Below are positions 41,899-50,044 of a stretch of DNA of 64,000 nucleotides, piece after piece (positions within the stretch are counted from its first letter, which is position 1; the number at the start of each line of letters is the position of its first letter). The translations under genes and the position numbers were made by a program. The stretch comes from Sphingomonas oleivorans (GTDB lineage: Bacteria > Pseudomonadota > Alphaproteobacteria > Sphingomonadales > Sphingomonadaceae): positions 62,001 to 126,000 of the forward strand of contig NZ_NWBU01000016.1 of the NCBI RefSeq assembly GCF_003050615.1. Reading direction: 5' to 3'. The notes under the pieces were generated by a model, which was not told the origin of the DNA, ran no database searches, and was given only the letters and a program-made list of their open reading frames with translations.

Positions 41899-43506
41899 AT
41901 GACATTGCCGTTCGCCCTGCTCGACTGGATCGTGGTCGGCGCCTATATTCTGGTCCTGATTGCCGGCGGCATGATCTTCACGCCCCGCAAGACACAGGAT
42001 GCACGCGATTATTTCCTCGCGAGCGGCCAGGTCCCGCCCTGGCTCGCGGCGATATCCGTGCTTTCCGCCACCCAGTCCGCCGCCACCTTCTTGGGCGGGC
42101 CGGACTATGGCTATCGCGGCGACTATACTTATCTGAGCGGCAATATAGGCGGCCTGATGGGCGCCATCTTCGTCGCGCGCGTCCTGATCCCGCGCTTCTA
42201 CGCGCTCGGCGCCACCACCGTCTATGAGCTGCTCGACGGCCGTTTCGGCCGGCCTGCGATGCGCGCGGCGGGCGGGATGTTCCTGATCGGGCGCGTGCTG
42301 GCGGGCGGCGCGCGCGTCTATCTCGCGGCGATCGCCATCTCCATGGTGATGTTCTCGAACATCAGCCCGCAAGGCATCTTCCTCGCCTCCGCCGGAGTGC
42401 TGTTCGCCAGCTTCGCCTTCACCTTCGTCGGCGGCCTCAAATCGATCCTGTGGAACGATCTGATCCAGTTCCTGATCTATGTCGGCGCGGCGCTTGCCAT
42501 ATTGCTGTTCCTCTGGTCGTCGATCCCGGCCTCGACCGGCGAGATCCTCCATGCGCTCGCCTCCACGCCGGAGGGAAGCAACAAGCTCAGGCTCATCAAC
42601 TTTTCGACGGATCTGTCGGAACCTTTCTCGATCCTCGCGATCATGACCGGCGTGTTCCTCCTCTACATCGCGAACAGCGGCCTCGATCAGGATACCACGC
42701 AACGGCTGCTCGCCTGCAAGGACGCGCGCGATGGTGCGCGGGGGCTCTATATCTCGGTGCTGGCGACGATCCCGGTGATCTGGATCTTCATCTCGATCGG
42801 GCTCCTGCTCTATATTTTCTACGAGCGCCCCGATCTCATGCAGCGCGGAACGATGGCGGGTGGAGCGCCCAGCTTCAAGGGCGAGGAGATCACGGTCTTC
42901 ATGCGCTATATCCTCACCGAGCTTCCCGCCGGCCTGCGCGGCCTGGTCACGATCGGTGTCATCGCCGCTGCCGTCGCCACGACCAATTCGGCGCTGAACG
43001 CCATGTCGTCCGTCTTGGTGCAGGATTTCTATCGGCCGTGGCGCGCCACGCGCGGGCCCGTCGATGAACGGCATTTCGTCCAGGCCGGCCGCGTGGGGAT
43101 GGGGCTGATGGGCCTCGCCATGTTCGCCATGGCCGTGCTGTCATTCTACTGGCAGCGTTATTCCAGCATGCCGCTGCTGGAATTCGCGCTCGCCGTCATG
43201 ACCTTCGCCTATGCCGGGCTCTTGGGCGTCTATTTCACCGCCCTGTTCACGAAGCGGGGATCGTCGCGCTCGGTATATGCCGCGCTGATCGCGGGCTTCG
43301 TCACAATTTTCATGCTCCAGCCCTATATTGCCGGTTTCGTCGGCTTGCCTGCAGGGCTTCGGGGCCTGTCCTTCCCCTGGCAGCTCTGCATCGGGACCGC
43401 GATCTCGACGCTCGTCTGCCTGGCCGGATCGCCGGTGAAGGCAGCCGGGACGCACGAAACGCCGGCGGCCCCTGCCCTCCCGCACGCGGCCGCCGTCGCC
43501 GATTGA
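41899..43506 (+). CDS. Sodium:solute symporter (SSS family), sugar type
   Basis: A 535-residue inner-membrane symporter with about 13-14 helices. The N-terminal DWIVVGAYILVLIAGGMIF, RDYFLASGQVPPWLAAISVLSATQSAATFLGGP and the TM4-5 stretch with FTFVGGLKSILWNDLIQFLIY are typical SSS elements; NSGLDQDTTQRLLACKDARDGARG is the conserved cytosolic loop. Placed directly before murQ, it probably imports MurNAc, anhMurNAc or a GlcNAc-containing disaccharide with sodium. AGGAAAA lies upstream of the ATG. No AmpG-like permease is encoded nearby. Confidence 0.88.
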   Translation: MTLPFALLDWIVVGAYILVLIAGGMIFTPRKTQDARDYFLASGQVPPWLAAISVLSATQSAATFLGGPDYGYRGDYTYLSGNIGGLMGAIFVARVLIPRFYALGATTVYELLDGRFGRPAMRAAGGMFLIGRVLAGGARVYLAAIAISMVMFSNISPQGIFLASAGVLFASFAFTFVGGLKSILWNDLIQFLIYVGAALAILLFLWSSIPASTGEILHALASTPEGSNKLRLINFSTDLSEPFSILAIMTGVFLLYIANSGLDQDTTQRLLACKDARDGARGLYISVLATIPVIWIFISIGLLLYIFYERPDLMQRGTMAGGAPSFKGEEITVFMRYILTELPAGLRGLVTIGVIAAAVATTNSALNAMSSVLVQDFYRPWRATRGPVDERHFVQAGRVGMGLMGLAMFAMAVLSFYWQRYSSMPLLEFALAVMTFAYAGLLGVYFTALFTKRGSSRSVYAALIAGFVTIFMLQPYIAGFVGLPAGLRGLSFPWQLCIGTAISTLVCLAGSPVKAAGTHETPAAPALPHAAAVAD

Positions 43507-43527
43507 ATGAGAGAGTAACCGCACGTC

Positions 43528-44433
43528 ATGACCACCGAGACTGTCGATCCCCGTTTCATCGATATCGATCGCTGGCCGACAGCACTCGCCGTCGAGGCGA
43601 TGCTGGAGGGCCAGCTCGCCGCTATGGCGGCGCTCAAGAACCAGGTCGCGGCCATTGCCCAGGCGAGCGACGCGGCTGCGACGCGGCTGCTGGATGGCGG
43701 CCGGCTCGCTTATGCCGGGGCCGGAACATCGGGCAGGATCGCCGTGCAGGACGGGGTGGAATTGTCCCCCACCTATGATTGGCCGCTCGATCGCCTCGTC
43801 TTCCTGATCGCCGGCGGCGTCGATGCGCTGGCGGCAAGCGTCGAGGGTGCGGAGGATGATGGCGATGCCGCGCGCCGGGAGATCGCCGAAGCCGGCATCG
43901 GGCCGGCCGATGTTCTGATCGGGGTCGCGGCGAGCGGGCGAACGCCCTATACGGTCGCCGCGATCGAGGCCGCGCGGGCGCGCGGGGCGCTCACTATCGG
44001 GATCGCCAACAATCCCGCCACGCCGCTGCTGACGATGTCGGACCATGCGCTGCTGGCCGATACGGGCAGCGAGATTATCGCCGGATCCACGCGGATGAAG
44101 GCCGGCACAGCGCAGAAGGCGATCCTCAATCTGCTGTCGACCGCGACGATGCTGCGCTGCGGACTCGTCTATCGCGGCCTGATGGTGAACATGCGCGTTT
44201 CCAACGAGAAGCTGCTGCGCCGCGCCCATGCCATCGTCCGCCAGATCACGGGCGTCAGCCAGGCGATCGCCGAGGATTCGCTCGCGCGGGCGGATGACGA
44301 GATCAAGAAGGCGGTCCTGCTGGCGATGGGCATAGCGGCGGACGATGCCGAAGACCTGCTCCGCCGAAGCAGATATAATCTGCGTTCGGCGATCGACGCG
44401 CATCTGGCCGAAGGAAGCGAACATGCGGGATAA
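43528..44433 (+). CDS. murQ: N-acetylmuramic acid 6-phosphate etherase
   Basis: A 301-residue SIS-domain enzyme that removes D-lactate from MurNAc-6-P to give GlcNAc-6-P. The opening TETVDPRFIDIDRWPTALAV matches the family start, followed by YAGAGTSGRIAVQDGVELSP with the catalytic Glu, VEGAEDDGDAARRE with the second acidic residue, and EIIAGSTRMKAGTAQKAILN. The segment after GTSGR is more divergent than usual (IAVQDGVELSPTYDW instead of LGVLDAxECPPTFG). The C-terminal helical part is typical. It is 21 bp after the symporter gene, and its end overlaps the GntR gene by 11 bp. Confidence 0.93.
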   Translation: MTTETVDPRFIDIDRWPTALAVEAMLEGQLAAMAALKNQVAAIAQASDAAATRLLDGGRLAYAGAGTSGRIAVQDGVELSPTYDWPLDRLVFLIAGGVDALAASVEGAEDDGDAARREIAEAGIGPADVLIGVAASGRTPYTVAAIEAARARGALTIGIANNPATPLLTMSDHALLADTGSEIIAGSTRMKAGTAQKAILNLLSTATMLRCGLVYRGLMVNMRVSNEKLLRRAHAIVRQITGVSQAIAEDSLARADDEIKKAVLLAMGIAADDAEDLLRRSRYNLRSAIDAHLAEGSEHAG

Positions 44434-45163
44434 GCTTGCCGTGAACAAGGCGGGCAACACGCCGCTCTATCTGCAACTCGCCAATAATCTGCGCGACCAT
44501 ATCAACAATGGCGATTTCGATCCCGGCAGCGCGCTGCCGTCCGAACGCGATCTCAGCGAAATGATGGGCATGTCGCGCGTGACGGTGCGCAAAGGCATCG
44601 ACAAGCTGATCGAGGAGGGCCTGCTGTTCCGCAAGCAGGGTTCGGGCACGTTCGTCACCCGGCGGATCGAAGCGCCGGGATCGTCGCTGAACAGCTTCAG
44701 CGACGATGCGCGGTCCCGGGGCGAAAATCCCGGCGTCATCTGGATGATCAAGACCTATGCCTCGCCTACCGACGAGGAGGCCGCGGCGCTCAAGATCGCA
44801 TCGACGGCCAAGGTTGCGCGGCTCGGCCGGATCAGGCTGTCGGGGGGCGAACCCCTGGCGATCGAACATGCGGTCGTGCCCGCGCAATTCCTGCCGGCGC
44901 TGAACGATCTGGGGGATTCGCTCTACGAGGCGCTCAGCGCGCTCGGCTTCCGCCCCGTATCCGGCACGCAGCGGATTCGCGCCGCGCTGGCGACGCCGAC
45001 GGAAGCCGGGATGCTCTGCATCAGCGAAAATTCCGAGATTCTGCGGATCGAGCGGCTGACGAAATTGGCCGATGGCACGCCCGTGGAGTTCACGCGATCG
45101 GCCTATCGTGGCGATCGCTATGATTTCGTGACCGACTTGCACGGCCCCTCGGACGTGCGCTGA
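44423..45163 (+). CDS. GntR-family regulator, HutC/UTRA subfamily
   Basis: A 246-residue regulator. The winged helix (about 12-75) has PLYLQLANNLRDHINNGDF and ALPSERDLSEMMGMSRVTVR; the C-terminal UTRA ligand domain includes RLGRIRLSGGEPLAIEHAVV and RIERLTKLADGTPVEFTRSAYRG. Members of this subfamily sense GlcN-6-P, GlcNAc-6-P or similar. It closes the receptor-symporter-murQ operon, its start lying inside the end of murQ with AAGGAA upstream. It is the most likely reader of the TGGTATT sites around the locus. Confidence 0.92.
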   Translation: MRDKLAVNKAGNTPLYLQLANNLRDHINNGDFDPGSALPSERDLSEMMGMSRVTVRKGIDKLIEEGLLFRKQGSGTFVTRRIEAPGSSLNSFSDDARSRGENPGVIWMIKTYASPTDEEAAALKIASTAKVARLGRIRLSGGEPLAIEHAVVPAQFLPALNDLGDSLYEALSALGFRPVSGTQRIRAALATPTEAGMLCISENSEILRIERLTKLADGTPVEFTRSAYRGDRYDFVTDLHGPSDVR

Positions 45164-45184
45164 ATTGCCGGCGATCGGCGCGGC

Positions 45185-45207
45185 GGGGAGCGCCATTCGG
45201 CCTCCCC
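45185..45207. terminator. Hairpin terminator between GntR gene and hemN
   Basis: GGGGAG-c-GCC (45185-45194) pairs with GGCCTCCCC (45199-45207) through a 9-bp stem with one bulged C and loop ATTC. It lies in the 47-bp gap between the convergent GntR and hemN genes. No clear T-run. Confidence 0.5.
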
Positions 45208-45210
45208 TCG

Positions 45211-46572
45211 TCATACCGCCCGACTGAAGCCCTGCGTGGGCACGGCCCGATAGGCATCGAATGCCGCCGCGACCAGCCGTGCATAGGGCCGTCCCGCCGG
45301 CAGCATGGCCACGCGCCATCCCTCGACCGCCACCAGCCCGCGCGCAGCATGGTTCTGAAGCGCCGCCAGGGCGTCGGCGAATTGCTGCGGCGGCTGGCCC
45401 TGCGTGCGCGCGATCGCCGCCACATCCACCGTCCCGTCGCATAGCAGCCGTTCGATCAGCACGCCGCGAAGCCTGTCCTCGGCGGAACGGACCACGCCGC
45501 GCATGCCGGCGAGCCCGCCATTGGCGATACGAAGGCGGTAACGACCGACATGCTTCTCATTCTGCACCAATAACCCCGGCATCTGGCTGATGGCGGAGGC
45601 ACCCAGGCCGATGACCGCCTCTCCCGGCTCGTCGGTAAATCCCTGGAAGTTGCGCCGCAGCCGTCCCTCCGCGACGGCGATGGCGAGGCTGTCCCCGGGC
45701 AGCGCGAAATGGTCGAAGCCGATCGCGGCATAGCCGGCCTGCCGAAGCAGTTCATCCGCCAGCACGCTTTGCCGGAAGCGCGCCTCGGCGTCCGGCAAAG
45801 CGCCTTCCCCGATCATCCGCTGGCGCGGCAGCAGGCGTGGCATATGGGCATAGCCGAACATCGCGATCCGATCCGGCGCGAGATCGAGTGCCAGCGCGAT
45901 CGTGTCGGCGATATCCTGCGCCCTCTGCCCCGGCAGGCCGTACATCAGATCGAGATTGACCCGCGCGATGCCGGCGCTGCGCAGTCCGGCAACCGCCTCC
46001 GCCACCTGGGCATAAGGCTGCACCCGGTTGATCCGCGCCTGTATGTGCGGCGCGAAGGTCTGCGCGCCGAGGCTGACGCGCGTGACGCCCGCCGCCGCGA
46101 GCGCATCCGCATAGGCCCGGTCGAGCATGCGCGGATCGAGCTCGACGGCGACCTCGAGCCGCTCATCCGTCTCGAAATGGCTGCGGAGCCCATCCATCAG
46201 CCGCGCGAAATCCCGGGGCGCGAGACTGTTCGGGCTGCCCCCGCCGAAATGGATCGCCACCACCCGGCCGGCAAGCCGGCCGGCGACCGCGACAATCTCC
46301 CGCTCCAGCGCTGCGACATAGGCGCCGAGCCGCTCCGGCCGGCCGACGGCGCCGGTGTTGCAGCCGCAATACCAGCAGATCTGATGGCAATAAGGGATGT
46401 GGAGATAGAGCGAGACGGGCGTCCCCGGCGCGATCAGGCCGAGCGCCGCCGCCTGTTCGGCTGCGCCGACGCGCGCATCGAATTCCGCTGCGGTCGGGTA
46501 GCTGGTGTAGCGCGGCACGGAGCGCCGGGCGAGGTCGGGCATATAGCGATGCATGGGGCCATTTGCGGCCAC
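45211..46572 (-). CDS. hemN: Oxygen-independent coproporphyrinogen III dehydrogenase
   Basis: A 453-residue radical-SAM enzyme making protoporphyrinogen IX without oxygen in haem synthesis. The cluster motif is CHQICWYCGC (Cys62, 66, 69 and 71, the same numbering as E. coli HemN), followed by HFGGGSPNSL and GFTDEPGEAVIGLGASAIS. The frame starts with GTG at 46572; ATGs at 46554 and 46542 are alternatives, but the PRYTSYPTAAEF block suggests little is lost. It diverges from the ompW-like gene across a region with two Fnr-type boxes, fitting anaerobic induction. Confidence 0.94.
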   Translation of the reverse strand: MAANGPMHRYMPDLARRSVPRYTSYPTAAEFDARVGAAEQAAALGLIAPGTPVSLYLHIPYCHQICWYCGCNTGAVGRPERLGAYVAALEREIVAVAGRLAGRVVAIHFGGGSPNSLAPRDFARLMDGLRSHFETDERLEVAVELDPRMLDRAYADALAAAGVTRVSLGAQTFAPHIQARINRVQPYAQVAEAVAGLRSAGIARVNLDLMYGLPGQRAQDIADTIALALDLAPDRIAMFGYAHMPRLLPRQRMIGEGALPDAEARFRQSVLADELLRQAGYAAIGFDHFALPGDSLAIAVAEGRLRRNFQGFTDEPGEAVIGLGASAISQMPGLLVQNEKHVGRYRLRIANGGLAGMRGVVRSAEDRLRGVLIERLLCDGTVDVAAIARTQGQPPQQFADALAALQNHAARGLVAVEGWRVAMLPAGRPYARLVAAAFDAYRAVPTQGFSRAV

Positions 46573-46587
46573 TGCGCCGCCCGAGCC

Positions 46588-46601
46588 TTGATCATGGTCA
46601 A
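46588..46601. promoter_or_regulatory. Fnr/FixK-type box, hemN-ompW region (box 1)
   Basis: TTGATCATGGTCAA differs from the Fnr consensus TTGAT-N4-ATCAA at one base. Its centre would place a class II start near 46636 for the rightward ompW-like gene, leaving a leader of about 58 bases. Motif is direct; function is inferred. Confidence 0.7.
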
Positions 46602-46622
46602 AATTGCGAGAGCGAAACGGCT

Positions 46623-46636
46623 TTGCGATAAATCAA
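46623..46636. promoter_or_regulatory. Fnr/FixK-type box, hemN-ompW region (box 2)
   Basis: TTGCGATAAATCAA fits the looser alphaproteobacterial pattern TTG(A/C)-N6-(T/G)CAA. For the leftward hemN gene a class II start would fall near 46588, about 16 bases before the GTG. Weaker than box 1. Confidence 0.5.
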
Positions 46637-46693
46637 TGTCGCTCCGCCGGCCCACTCCTAGCCCGCCTCCCATCGAAACAAGGGAGGTCCTTC

Positions 46694-47344
46694 ATGCGCA
46701 TCGCATCCATCCTGCTCGCCGGCGCCGCGCTGCTGGCGGCGGCGCCGGCTTCGGCCGAACAAGGCGACTGGCTCGTCCGCCTGCGCGCCCTGATGGTCGC
46801 GCCGACCGAAGAAAGCGGCCCGGTCGAGCCCGGCTTTCCCGGCGCCCATGTCGCGGTCGACACCAGCTTCGCGCCGGAGCTCGACTTCACCTATATGGCG
46901 ACCGACCATATCGGCGCGGAGCTGATCCTGGGCACCACCAAGCATCATGTATCGGGCCGCGGCGACCTTGGCGGGCTCGGCAGACTCGCGGGCACCTGGG
47001 TCCTGCCGCCGACGCTCACGCTGCAATATCATCTGGCACCCGAGGCCAAGGTCCGCCCCTATGTCGGCGCAGGCGTGAACTACACCATCTTCTATTCCGA
47101 GAAGGCGAGCGGCGCGCTCGAAAATGCGCTCGGCGAGACGAAGGTCAGGCTCGACGACAGCTTCGGCTATGCGTTGCAGGCAGGCGTCGATTTCGACATC
47201 ACCCCCAAAGTCTTCGCCAATGTCGACGTCAAATATATCGATATCGACACCAAGGCGAAGCTCGTCAGCGGAAGCTCCGTCAATCATGTGGATGTCAGCC
47301 TCGATCCCATCGTGGTCGGCGTCGGGCTGGGCATGCGCTTCTGA
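46694..47344 (+). CDS. ompW: OmpW-family outer-membrane protein
   Basis: A 216-residue eight-stranded outer-membrane barrel. Signal peptide SILLAGAALLAAAPASA, then GDWLVRLRALMVAPTEES, a typical OmpW opening; LPPTLTLQYHLAPEAKVRPYVGAGVNYTIF and the terminal VVGVGLGMRF (Phe end) follow. OmpW proteins form small hydrophobic channels and are often induced at low oxygen through Fnr, matching the box upstream. GGGAGG precedes the ATG at 46694; the longer upstream frame has no support. Confidence 0.92.
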   Translation: MRIASILLAGAALLAAAPASAEQGDWLVRLRALMVAPTEESGPVEPGFPGAHVAVDTSFAPELDFTYMATDHIGAELILGTTKHHVSGRGDLGGLGRLAGTWVLPPTLTLQYHLAPEAKVRPYVGAGVNYTIFYSEKASGALENALGETKVRLDDSFGYALQAGVDFDITPKVFANVDVKYIDIDTKAKLVSGSSVNHVDVSLDPIVVGVGLGMRF

Positions 47345-47362
47345 AGCAGGATCGGCATGGCT

Positions 47363-47376
47363 TTGACGCAGGTCAA
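47363..47376. promoter_or_regulatory. Fnr-type box upstream of the hemerythrin-like gene
   Basis: TTGACGCAGGTCAA is a perfect palindrome TTGAC-N4-GTCAA of the Fnr/FixK pattern. Centred 55 bp before the ATG at 47425, a class II start would fall near 47411, just before the ribosome binding site GAGGAG. Confidence 0.68.
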
Positions 47377-47424
47377 CGCCGTGCCGCCCGCTCGGGCCAA
47401 GATGAACTGCCGAGGAGAGCCAGC

Positions 47425-47973
47425 ATGATCCAAGAGGAACGATCGAGCGCCAGCGTGATCCCCTTCGCGCGGCGCTGGTCCGTTATCCACCCGATCGACA
47501 TCGCGCGCCTGATGGCCGATCATGCCCGTCTGCGCATGCTGTGCAATGCGCTGGAGGCCTGCGCCGACGCGCTGCCCGAACGCCCCTCGCCCGCCGAGGC
47601 CGAGGCGCTGTGCCACCAGCTTGCGGAGCTGCTTTCGGCGCAGGAGCGTGGGGAGAAGCTTCTGGCCCTGATGTTCGGGCATGATGAGGCCGAACCGCTC
47701 ACGCACGCGCTGCTGCGCCATATCCGCCACCGGCACATCGCCGGCACCGTCCATGCCCAGGATCTCATCGCGGCGCTCATGCCCTCTGCGGAAAAGGGCC
47801 CTGCCGTCTCGACCGACGCGCTCGGCTATATGCTCCGCTGCTTCTTCGAGGCTTGCCGCCAGACGATGGATTTCGAGGAACTGCTGATCCTGGCGCTCGG
47901 CGCCAACCGCCTCACCCAGCCGGCGCGCCACCTTCTCACCGACAGCCTCGACCGCAACCTGGCGGGCTGTTGA
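47425..47973 (+). CDS. Hemerythrin-like helical protein
   Basis: A 182-residue, mainly helical protein without signal peptide. His-bearing helices (LMADHARLRMLCNALEAC near residue 30; FGHDEAEPLTHALLRHIRHRHIAG near 85-105; TMDFEELLILALG near 153) resemble hemerythrin HHE domains in layout, although the canonical HxxxE and HExxE pairs are incomplete, so di-iron binding is uncertain. It has an Fnr-type box and GAGGAG upstream and is convergent with the Fnr gene, suggesting an oxygen- or NO-related role. The label is tentative. Confidence 0.55.
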   Translation: MIQEERSSASVIPFARRWSVIHPIDIARLMADHARLRMLCNALEACADALPERPSPAEAEALCHQLAELLSAQERGEKLLALMFGHDEAEPLTHALLRHIRHRHIAGTVHAQDLIAALMPSAEKGPAVSTDALGYMLRCFFEACRQTMDFEELLILALGANRLTQPARHLLTDSLDRNLAGC

Positions 47974-47982
47974 GTCCCGGCC

Positions 47983-48693
47983 TCAGGCAGCCTCCGTCCG
48001 CGCCTCCAGCGCCTGCCGGTCGGATATCGTCACCGCGCGCCCGCCGGGCAGCGCGATGATGCCGGCCGCCTTGAGCTTCGTCATCTGCCGGCTCACCGTC
48101 TCGATCGTGAGGCCGAGCACGTCCGCGATCTGGCCGCGCGTGAGCGGCAGATCGAAGGTCATCGGCCCATCGGGCGTCGCACGGCATCCGCTCGATCCCA
48201 TCCGCCGCGCCATATCGAGCAGGAAGTCGGCAAGCTTCTCCTCGGCCGATTTGCGCCCGAGCATCAGCATGCGCGCCCGTGCCTCGTCGAGCGCCGCGAA
48301 AGTGCGCTGGAGCAGCAGCCGCTCCATCTGGATATGATCCTCCAGCGCCTGCTCGAACGGCTTGCGCGGAAAGAAGCAGAGCTCGGCGTCAGTCAGCGCG
48401 GTGACGGTGAAATCCGCCACATCCGCATAGGGACGGCCGATGAAATCCGCCGGATAGAGCAGGCCCACTATCTGCTCCCGCCCGTCTGCGGTCGATGCGG
48501 CGAGCTTCAGCACGCCCGAGAGCAGATTGCCGCAGATTATGCTCTCGTCGCCTGCCCAGATCAGCGTCTCGCCGCGTGCGACCTTCTGCCGCCGGCCGAG
48601 CATGTTGAGCGCGGCCAGCTCCTCGTCATTCAGGCTGCCGCAGAGCGCCCGGTCGCGCACCGCGCAGTCGGCGCAGATATCCGTCAGTGCCAT
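47983..48693 (-). CDS. Crp/Fnr-family oxygen-sensing regulator
   Basis: A 236-residue regulator with Fnr-type cysteines Cys7, Cys10 and Cys18 in ICADCAVRDRALCGS plus Cys106 in DAELCFF, expected to hold an oxygen-labile [4Fe-4S] cluster. The cyclic-nucleotide-like beta-roll is followed by a C-terminal helix-turn-helix with LTRGQIADVLGLTIETVSRQMTKL; the recognition helix ETVSRQ is the Fnr type that reads TTGAT half-sites. It lies 46 bp after cydX on the same strand and likely controls the boxes at 46588, 47363 and 51677. An ATG at 48711 is the alternative start. Confidence 0.9.
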   Translation of the reverse strand: MALTDICADCAVRDRALCGSLNDEELAALNMLGRRQKVARGETLIWAGDESIICGNLLSGVLKLAASTADGREQIVGLLYPADFIGRPYADVADFTVTALTDAELCFFPRKPFEQALEDHIQMERLLLQRTFAALDEARARMLMLGRKSAEEKLADFLLDMARRMGSSGCRATPDGPMTFDLPLTRGQIADVLGLTIETVSRQMTKLKAAGIIALPGGRAVTISDRQALEARTEAA

Positions 48694-48739
48694 GGCACTG
48701 ACATAGATCATGAACGGCCATATGTCCCGGTCCGATTGC

Positions 48740-48862
48740 TCAGTGACCGGAAGACATGTCCTCGTCAGCTTCGATCGGCAGGTGGAACTCGTGCCAGATG
48801 CCGTTCAATATGCCGAAACCGGCCGCGAGGCCGAGGCCGAGGATCCAGGCGAAATACCACAT
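48740..48862 (-). CDS. cydX: Cytochrome bd oxidase small subunit CydX
   Basis: A 40-residue membrane peptide, MWYFAWILGLGLAAGFGILN followed by GIWHEFHLPIEADEDMSSGH. The MWYFAWILG start and single helix are the hallmark of CydX/YbgT, which stabilises the haem site of cytochrome bd. It begins 18 bp after the cydB stop and sits before the Fnr gene, so the order is cydA-cydB-cydX. Short, but position and sequence agree fully. Confidence 0.93.
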   Translation of the reverse strand: MWYFAWILGLGLAAGFGILNGIWHEFHLPIEADEDMSSGH

Positions 48863-48880
48863 GGGGATGCGTCTCCCTGC

Positions 48881-50026
48881 TCAATAGAAATCGGGATTGG
48901 TGCGGACGTCCCGGCTCGTCACCCGGCCGAACATCACCCTGAACGCCCAGCCGGTGTAGGCGAGCACGATCGGCAGGAAGATCAGCGTCACGAACAGCAT
49001 GATGCCCAGCGTCCTTGCCGAGGAAGAGGCGTTCCACACCGTCAGGCTGGAATGCGCGTCCACGCTGGAGGGCAGGATGAAGGGAAACATCGAGCAGCCG
49101 ACGGTCGCAACGATGCCAAATGCCGAGGCGGACGATCCGGCGAAGGCCAGCGGCTCCGAGCCCCGCCGGATGCCGACAAGCGCCAGCGCCGCGCCCACGA
49201 AGCCCAAGGCGGGGGCGATCATCATCCAGGGATAAAGGGCATAGTTGACAAGCCAGCCACCGGGCGCGGCGACGCTCGTCGTGCGGAGCGGATTGGACGG
49301 CCCGAACGGATCGACCGCGCCGACGATGCGGAAGCCGATCGTCCCGAAGGCGACATAGGCCCAGCCGAGCGCGAACAGCAGGATCGAGGCGAGCGCCGCG
49401 ACGGTGCCATAGGCGCGTGCCCGATCATGCACCGGCCCATGCTCCACCTTGAGCGCGAGCCAGGCCGATCCGTGCAGCACGAGCATCGCCACCGAAAGCA
49501 GTCCGCACAGCAGCGTGAACGGCGTGAACAGGCCGAGGAAGCTGCCCTCGTAGAAAGCGCGCATGTCGCTGTCGATGCGGAAGGGCGCACCCTCGAGCAC
49601 ATTGCCTACCGCCACGCCGAAGACGAGCGCCGGTACGAGACCGCCGACGAACAGCGCCCAGTCCCATCGCGTCCGCCATGCCGGATCGGGCCGCTTGGAG
49701 CGATATTTGAAGCCTACCGGCCGCAGGATCAGCGCCGCCAGCACCACGAACATGGCAAGATAGAAGCCAGAGAAGCTGACCGCATAGACATGGGGCCAGG
49801 CCGCGAAGATCGCCCCGCCGCCAAGGATGAACCACACCTGGTTGCCCTCCCAGGTGGGGCCGACCGAGTTGATCACCATCCGCCGCTCGGCATCCGTCCG
49901 GGCGACGAAGGGCAGCAGCGCAGCGACGCCCAGGTCGAAGCCGTCGGTGAGCGCGAAGCCGATGAGCAGCACACCCATCAGGCCCCACCAGATGAGGCGC
50001 AGCATCTCATAGTCGAAGAAGGACAT
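48881..50026 (-). CDS. cydB: Cytochrome bd ubiquinol oxidase subunit II
   Basis: A 381-residue integral membrane protein with about 8-9 helices, partner of CydA in the high-affinity quinol oxidase. Family features: LIWWGLMGVLLIGFALTDGFDLGVAALLPFV at the N-terminus, INSVGPTWEGNQVWFILGGGAIFAAWPHVYA and RPVGFKYRSKRPDPAWR. It lies 18 bp after cydA and 18 bp before cydX. Confidence 0.96.
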   Translation of the reverse strand: MSFFDYEMLRLIWWGLMGVLLIGFALTDGFDLGVAALLPFVARTDAERRMVINSVGPTWEGNQVWFILGGGAIFAAWPHVYAVSFSGFYLAMFVVLAALILRPVGFKYRSKRPDPAWRTRWDWALFVGGLVPALVFGVAVGNVLEGAPFRIDSDMRAFYEGSFLGLFTPFTLLCGLLSVAMLVLHGSAWLALKVEHGPVHDRARAYGTVAALASILLFALGWAYVAFGTIGFRIVGAVDPFGPSNPLRTTSVAAPGGWLVNYALYPWMMIAPALGFVGAALALVGIRRGSEPLAFAGSSASAFGIVATVGCSMFPFILPSSVDAHSSLTVWNASSSARTLGIMLFVTLIFLPIVLAYTGWAFRVMFGRVTSRDVRTNPDFY

Positions 50027-50044
50027 GATCTTGTCTCCGGGAAA

